From NCBI GenBank assembly GCA_016185125.1, contig JACPOC010000034.1, forward strand, positions 56,012 to 120,011: a stretch of DNA of 64,000 bases, given 5' to 3'. A model generated the notes under the pieces. The model did not search any database, had not been told where the DNA came from, and worked only from the letters and a program-made list of their open reading frames with translations. Position numbers and translations under genes: made by a program. The DNA is from Bacteroidota bacterium. GTDB taxonomy: Bacteria > Bacteroidota > Bacteroidia > B-17B0 > Aurantibacillaceae. Shown piece by piece: positions 60,168-64,000 of this stretch (positions are counted from its first letter, which is position 1; each line of letters opens with the position of its first letter).

Positions 60168-61376
60168 ATGTTCTTATACGGCAAAAATACTAAAATCATT
60201 CGCTTAACAGGACTATTGCTTTTTTTATTTATTGGTATCAGGGCGCAGAAAAAACCTGAAATAAAAGAGTTTACATCGCTTACTTGCGGCAATGCACAGT
60301 TTGAAAAATACCTTCCTAAATTAAAAAACAAACGCGTGGCCATTATTACCAACATAACCGGCGTTATAGGAAACACAAGCATAGTAGATACTCTTCTTAA
60401 ATTAAACGTTAACATAAAAAAAATATTCGGACCTGAACATGGCTTCCGAAGTAATATTGACGCCGGTGAAAAAGTGGGTAGCAATATTGATTCAAAAACT
60501 GGTTTGCCGGTTATCTCGCTCTATGGTTCAAATAAAAAACCTACCAAGGAACAATTAGCCGATGTAGACGTTGTTATATACGATATTCAGGATATTGGTG
60601 TACGTTTTTACACTTACATTTCTACCATGTGTTATGCCATGGAAGCCTGTGCCGAAAATAAAAAAGAATTTATTGTATTAGATCGTCCTAATCCTAACGG
60701 TTTTTACATTGACGGCCCTGTAATGAAAAATGAATTTAAAGGCTTTCTCGGACTTCATAACGTACCTTTGGTTTATGGAATGACTTGCGGAGAGTATGCC
60801 CAAATGGCTAATAACGAAGGCTGGCTAACTACAAAAGTTAAATGCAAATTAACCGTTATTTCATTAAAAAATTACAATAGAAATTGTACCTATAATTTAC
60901 CGGTTGCGCCCTCCCCTAACATTCCAAACATTCAGGCAGTGCTTTTATATCCAAGCTTGGGCCTGTTTGAAGGTACAATTATCAGCCTTGGCCGCGGAAC
61001 CGATTTTCCTTTTCAGGTAATTGGCCATCCTGACTATAATGACAGTTCCTTTTGCTTTATCCCTAAAGAAAACAAAGTGTCTAAAAATCCTAAATATATC
61101 AATAAACAATGCTGCGGATTAGATTTAAGAACCAACAATTATATCTTTGCTCATCCCCATCAGATAAATTTACAATGGCTTCGCTTAATGTTTTTAAAAC
61201 TAAACAAAGAAGATTTTTTTGATAAGAATTTTAATTATCACGCCGGTAATGCTGATCTTCAACTGCAAATAAAATCAAGAATGACTATTGAAGATATTAG
61301 AAAAACGTGGGCACATGATACCGAACAATTTTTAAAGATCAGAAAAAAATACTTATTATATCCAGATTTTAATTAA
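60168..61376 (+). CDS. Exo-beta-N-acetylmuramidase NamZ family (DUF1343)
   Basis: This is a 402-residue secreted protein. A signal peptide (IIRLTGLLLFLFIGIRAQ) is followed by the DUF1343 domain: VAIITNITGVIGNTSIVD, IFGPEHGFRSNIDAGEKV, VIYDIQDIGVRFYTYISTM, LDRPNPNGFYIDGP and SLGLFEGTIISLGRGTDFPF. The characterised Tannerella NamZ splits terminal MurNAc from peptidoglycan fragments, so a wall-recycling role is likely. Its ATG lies 3 bases from the start of the divergent permease gene, leaving no room for a promoter outside that gene. Confidence 0.88.
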   Translation: MFLYGKNTKIIRLTGLLLFLFIGIRAQKKPEIKEFTSLTCGNAQFEKYLPKLKNKRVAIITNITGVIGNTSIVDTLLKLNVNIKKIFGPEHGFRSNIDAGEKVGSNIDSKTGLPVISLYGSNKKPTKEQLADVDVVIYDIQDIGVRFYTYISTMCYAMEACAENKKEFIVLDRPNPNGFYIDGPVMKNEFKGFLGLHNVPLVYGMTCGEYAQMANNEGWLTTKVKCKLTVISLKNYNRNCTYNLPVAPSPNIPNIQAVLLYPSLGLFEGTIISLGRGTDFPFQVIGHPDYNDSSFCFIPKENKVSKNPKYINKQCCGLDLRTNNYIFAHPHQINLQWLRLMFLKLNKEDFFDKNFNYHAGNADLQLQIKSRMTIEDIRKTWAHDTEQFLKIRKKYLLYPDFN

Positions 61377-61716
61377 ACCCTTTTTTTATTAATGATAAAC
61401 TGAAAACTTAATTATACGTGTGTTATTACTACCCTGCGAAAAAAACGTAAAATTCAAACTCATATCTTCCGGTTGCGTTAAAGTGCTCATTATTAACGGT
61501 TTAAAGAATTAATAAAATTCCTGTTTTGCGTATCAAAGGTAGGTTTGGCTTTATACTCGCAAAAGCAACCTTAAGGCATCCCTGTTTACCTTCTTAAAAT
61601 TTAAACCCAGCCGTCCATCCATATAACACGTTTTTAAAGGTTTTTTTAAACTAATTGTATTTTTTTACAACTAAAAAAGAACTCAACCCACATTTATATT
61701 TGATTATATTAATATC
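61377..61716. other. Gene-free stretch with coding-like scraps on the minus strand
   Basis: No intact gene is seen. On the minus strand short open pieces occur in different frames: TVNNEHFNATGRYEFEFYV and on to a stop near 61389, then CEYKAKPTFDTQNRNFINSL upstream in another frame, and a piece ending YGWTAGFKF at about 61610, which looks like an outer-membrane barrel end. They may be remains of a decayed gene; none is long enough to name. Confidence 0.35.
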
Positions 61717-61748
61717 TTTGGGTTTTACGGTTTTGAAACTTATTTTTG
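61717..61748 (+). promoter_or_regulatory. Consensus promoter of the dihydrolipoyl acyltransferase gene
   Basis: TTTG at 61717-61720, 20 bases, then TATTTTTG at 61741-61748: an exact Bacteroidota promoter. The start is predicted near 61754, with a leader of about 13 bases before the ATG at 61767. Confidence 0.65.
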
Positions 61749-61766
61749 TAACATCTATACATACCA

Positions 61767-63137
61767 ATGGCAAACTTTGATCTTATTATGCCCAAAATGG
61801 GCGAAAGCGTGGCGGAAGCTACAATTATTAAATGGAGTAAAAACGAGGGCGATAAGATTAAAATTGATGAAACAGTTTTAGAAATTGCTACCGATAAAGT
61901 GGATAGTGAAATCCCTTCGCCCTTTGAAGGTACTTTAATAAAATGCCTGTTTAAAGAAGGCGATGTAGTACAGGTGGGAACCGTTATAGGAGTTATAAGC
62001 AGTGATGCCAATGCCTCTGTTAGCGATACTCCTAAAACAAGTGCGCCTGAAACAAAAACTGTAAATGAAAGCAAACAACCTGCCCAAAACAACGCAGGTT
62101 CAGCTTCGTCCAATAACGATTATACTTCTTCCGATAAATTTTATTCGCCTTTAGTAAAAAGCATTGCCAAGGAAGAAGGCATCTCTTTATCCGAATTAGA
62201 TACCATTAAAGGTACAGGCCAGGAAGGGCGCGTTACCAAAGCCGATATTTTAGCCTACATACCAAACCGAAATAAATCCGCTTCCTCTTCATCAACTTCT
62301 GGTTCCGAAACAAAAACCTCCACCGAAACAAAAACTTCTTCATCTTCAACTTCTTCCTCTAAAACAGTAACCGCAGGCGAAAACGCGGTAATTGTTAACC
62401 GTCCGGCTGTGGCGGTTGGCGCGGGAGATGAAATTATTGAAATGGATCGCATGCGCAAATTAATTGCCGATCACATGGTAATGAGTACGCACGTTTCGCC
62501 GCATGTTACCTCTTTTGTAGAAGCCGATGTAACCAACTTGGTGCAATGGCGCGATAAAATGAAAAAAGAATGGGAAAAACGCGAAGGCGAAAAACTAACG
62601 TTTACGCCCTTGTTTATTGAAGCCGTTGCAAAAGCCATTAAAGATTTTCCACTGGTAAACGTTTCGGTAGATCAAACAGGAACTAAAATTATTAAACGAA
62701 AAAATATTAATATTGGTATGGCAGCGGCATTGCCAAGCGGAAACTTAATTGTGCCCGTTATTAAAAATGCCGACGAAAAAAACCTGGTAGGCATTACAAA
62801 AGCGGTGAATGATTTGGCAGCACGCGCCCGCTCAAATAAATTAACTCCCGATGAAATTAACGGCGGAACCTTTACGGTAAGCAACGTAGGTAACTTCGGA
62901 AACATTATGGGTACGCCCATTATCAATCAACCACAAGTAGCTATTTTAGCAGTTGGCGCCATTAAAAAGAAACCCGCAGTTATTGAAACGCCGCAGGGCG
63001 ATATGATTGGCATCCGGCAATTTATGTTTTTAAGTTTAAGTTACGATCACCGTGTGGTGGATGGATCATTAGGCGGAAGTTTTTTAAGAAGAATAGCCGA
63101 TTACCTTGAGCAGTGGGATGTAACACGCACCTCGTAA
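61767..63137 (+). CDS. Dihydrolipoyllysine acyltransferase (E2 of a 2-oxo acid dehydrogenase complex)
   Basis: This 456-residue E2 core subunit carries acyl groups from E1 to CoA. A single lipoyl domain (1-80) has the lipoylated K44 in EIATDKVDSEIPSP. A Ser/Thr-rich linker, the E3-binding domain (about 120-160, SPLVKSIAKEEGISLSELD), a second Ser/Thr linker and the catalytic domain follow. The active site SYDHRVVDGSLGG has H428 and D432. One lipoyl domain suggests the branched-chain or oxoglutarate type rather than pyruvate, but this is not decisive. E1 and E3 are not in the window, so the complex is encoded elsewhere in part. Confidence 0.92.
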   Translation: MANFDLIMPKMGESVAEATIIKWSKNEGDKIKIDETVLEIATDKVDSEIPSPFEGTLIKCLFKEGDVVQVGTVIGVISSDANASVSDTPKTSAPETKTVNESKQPAQNNAGSASSNNDYTSSDKFYSPLVKSIAKEEGISLSELDTIKGTGQEGRVTKADILAYIPNRNKSASSSSTSGSETKTSTETKTSSSSTSSSKTVTAGENAVIVNRPAVAVGAGDEIIEMDRMRKLIADHMVMSTHVSPHVTSFVEADVTNLVQWRDKMKKEWEKREGEKLTFTPLFIEAVAKAIKDFPLVNVSVDQTGTKIIKRKNINIGMAAALPSGNLIVPVIKNADEKNLVGITKAVNDLAARARSNKLTPDEINGGTFTVSNVGNFGNIMGTPIINQPQVAILAVGAIKKKPAVIETPQGDMIGIRQFMFLSLSYDHRVVDGSLGGSFLRRIADYLEQWDVTRTS

Positions 63138-63173
63138 AAAGGAGGCAAGGATTTTGCCAAACGGAAAAGGTAG

Positions 63174-63242
63174 GACTGCTTCGTGCCTTGCAGTAACGAA
63201 AAGGAACGTCTTTGCGAGACTTTTCAGTCGAAGCAATCTCGT
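63174..63242. repeat. Fold-back copy of a short dispersed repeat
   Basis: ACTGCTTCGTGCCTTGCAGT at 63174 onward and, in the opposite sense, TTTGCGAGACTTTTCAGTCG with AAGCAATCTCGT (to 63242) are diverged halves of the ATTGCGAG...GAAGCAATCTC type of intergenic repeat that I recall from many genomes. The two arms face each other and could fold. The family link is from memory. Confidence 0.5.
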
Positions 63243-63318
63243 TTATAGTTACAAACGCTATGGCCAGAAAAGGAAATATTTTTCGTAGTATGCTAAAGAT
63301 TAAAGTAAAAACACCCTT

Positions 63319-63689
63319 ATGAAAACTCCATTTTTATCTGGACACTGGCAGCATTTATTTTAATTGCCTGCAAAAAAGACCGAACCTGCACGTGTATTAT
63401 TAGTAAAAACGGCACTTCCACCACCACGGCCAAAATTACGGCCACTCTAACGTTTTCGGGTCTTCCATTTCCTTTACCCCCCGTAACGTTTGATACCACT
63501 TCCTCTACACCCGTAAACGAAACGCAGGTAGTGGCAAAAAACAGGAAAAGCGTTAAGAAAAAAGAAGCGCGCTATAATTGCGTAAGCTATACCGAGCCTT
63601 ACTCCGAAACAACATACAACATTGTACCTAACTTTTCATTAACCACCGTTAGCTCGGGTACCAAAGAATACAAGTGTGAATTGAAGTAA
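63319..63689 (+). pseudogene. Small lipoprotein gene with a one-base frameshift in its signal peptide
   Basis: The ATG at 63319 opens MKTPFL and then leaves frame, stopping after 14 codons. From about 63336 a second frame runs to a TAA at 63689 and reads IWTLAAFILIACKKDRTCTC, a lipoprotein signal with lipobox LIAC, then about 105 mature residues with four more cysteines and basic KNRKSVKKKEARYNC. That frame has no start codon of its own. Adding one T to the T5 run at 63331-63335 would give MKTPFFIWTLAAFILIAC, a complete gene. It is either a sequencing slip or a real break. The mature protein is unknown to me. Confidence 0.65.
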
Positions 63690-63732
63690 ATCATCTTACA
63701 ATTAAACCCATGAAGGATATGCTGGACAGTCA

Positions 63733-64000
63733 GCTCGAGTAAATTTGAAGCGATAACAGAACGCAGATAACGCCGATAGATATGATTTAAATGATTAATA
63801 ATGCTATTAAATGCCGTTTGTGAGCTCGAGTAAATTTGTAGCGATAGCGGAACAGAACGCAGATAACAAGATAGATATGATTTAAATGATTAATAATGCT
63901 ATTAAATGCCGTTTGTGAGCTCGAGTAAATTTGTAGCGATAGCGGAACAGAACGCAGATAACAAGATAGATATGATTTAAATGATTAATAATACTATTAA
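63733..64000. repeat. Tandem repeat of about 91-95 bp running off the window
   Basis: The unit starts GCTCGAGTAAATTTG and includes GAACGCAGATAAC and a tract ATATGATTTAAATGATTAAT, ending ATGCCGTTTGTGA. Copies begin at 63733, 63824 and 63919; the first pair is 91 bp apart and the second 95. Copies 2 and 3 differ at a single base over the 82 bases available, while copy 1 is more diverged. No open reading frame of note is present. Confidence 0.9.

Noticed and set aside
1..64000. tRNA genes, rRNA genes, prophage or complete insertion sequence
   Set aside because: No tRNA-like T-loop or cloverleaf was noticed in the gaps, no rRNA stretch, and no transposase, integrase or phage structural gene among the ORFs.

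Overview
The window is an AT-rich stretch of a Bacteroidota chromosome. The evidence is consistent across it. Two secreted proteins carry type IX secretion (T9SS) sorting domains. There is an OmpA-family protein with thrombospondin type 3 repeats, a topoisomerase IB, and the miaB / sigma-54 regulator / lptE / secG gene order. Several genes are preceded by the Bacteroidota promoter form TTTG-N19..21-TAnnTTTG. I cannot assign a genus.

Left part (1-14.2 kb): a heptosyltransferase and EamA-transporter pair, a cysteine desulfurase, a DUF151/UVR protein, the etfB-etfA electron transfer flavoprotein pair, an ECF-type sigma factor, the SRP RNA gene (minus strand, 6718-6812), a TPR-SpoIIE phosphatase, a family 2 glycosyltransferase with a small membrane partner, and a 1222-residue T9SS adhesin-like protein. 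Middle-left part (14.4-23 kb): a UvrD/PcrA helicase, a ClC chloride channel on a more AT-rich segment with structured non-coding DNA upstream, a T9SS M43 metalloprotease, a lipoprotein and an MBL-fold hydrolase.

Middle part (23-48 kb): a minus-strand run miaB - four-helix-bundle gene - sigma-54 activator - SpoIIE phosphatase - lptE - TPR protein - secG. It is followed by topA, secreted unknowns, topoisomerase IB, a three-gene unit (Dph6-like ATPase, HhH protein, unknown), sod, birA, rsfS-ftsH, a broken DNA methyltransferase, a striking 21-bp tandem repeat that reads as a heptad-repeat protein, the OmpA-like protein, prfA, a LOG protein and an LpxL-like acyltransferase.

Right part (48-64 kb): a surface-glycan locus arranged as two divergent operons. 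The minus operon holds a GT39 enzyme, an epimerase and a GT2. The plus operon holds rfbF, an epimerase, an rfbC-like enzyme, a C-methyltransferase, an aminotransferase, an acetyltransferase, a CmcI-like enzyme and a GT2. They meet at a perfect inverted repeat. Then come a LolC/E-type permease, a NamZ-type muramidase, a dihydrolipoyl acyltransferase, a frameshifted lipoprotein gene and a tandem repeat running off the window.

The best candidates for something undescribed are the heptad-repeat gene at 42166-42561, the Dph6-like/HhH/unknown operon, the four-helix-bundle gene bracketed by imperfect inverted repeats, and the interleaved inverted repeats upstream of the ClC gene. All function calls rest on reading motifs by eye; no search or alignment was run.
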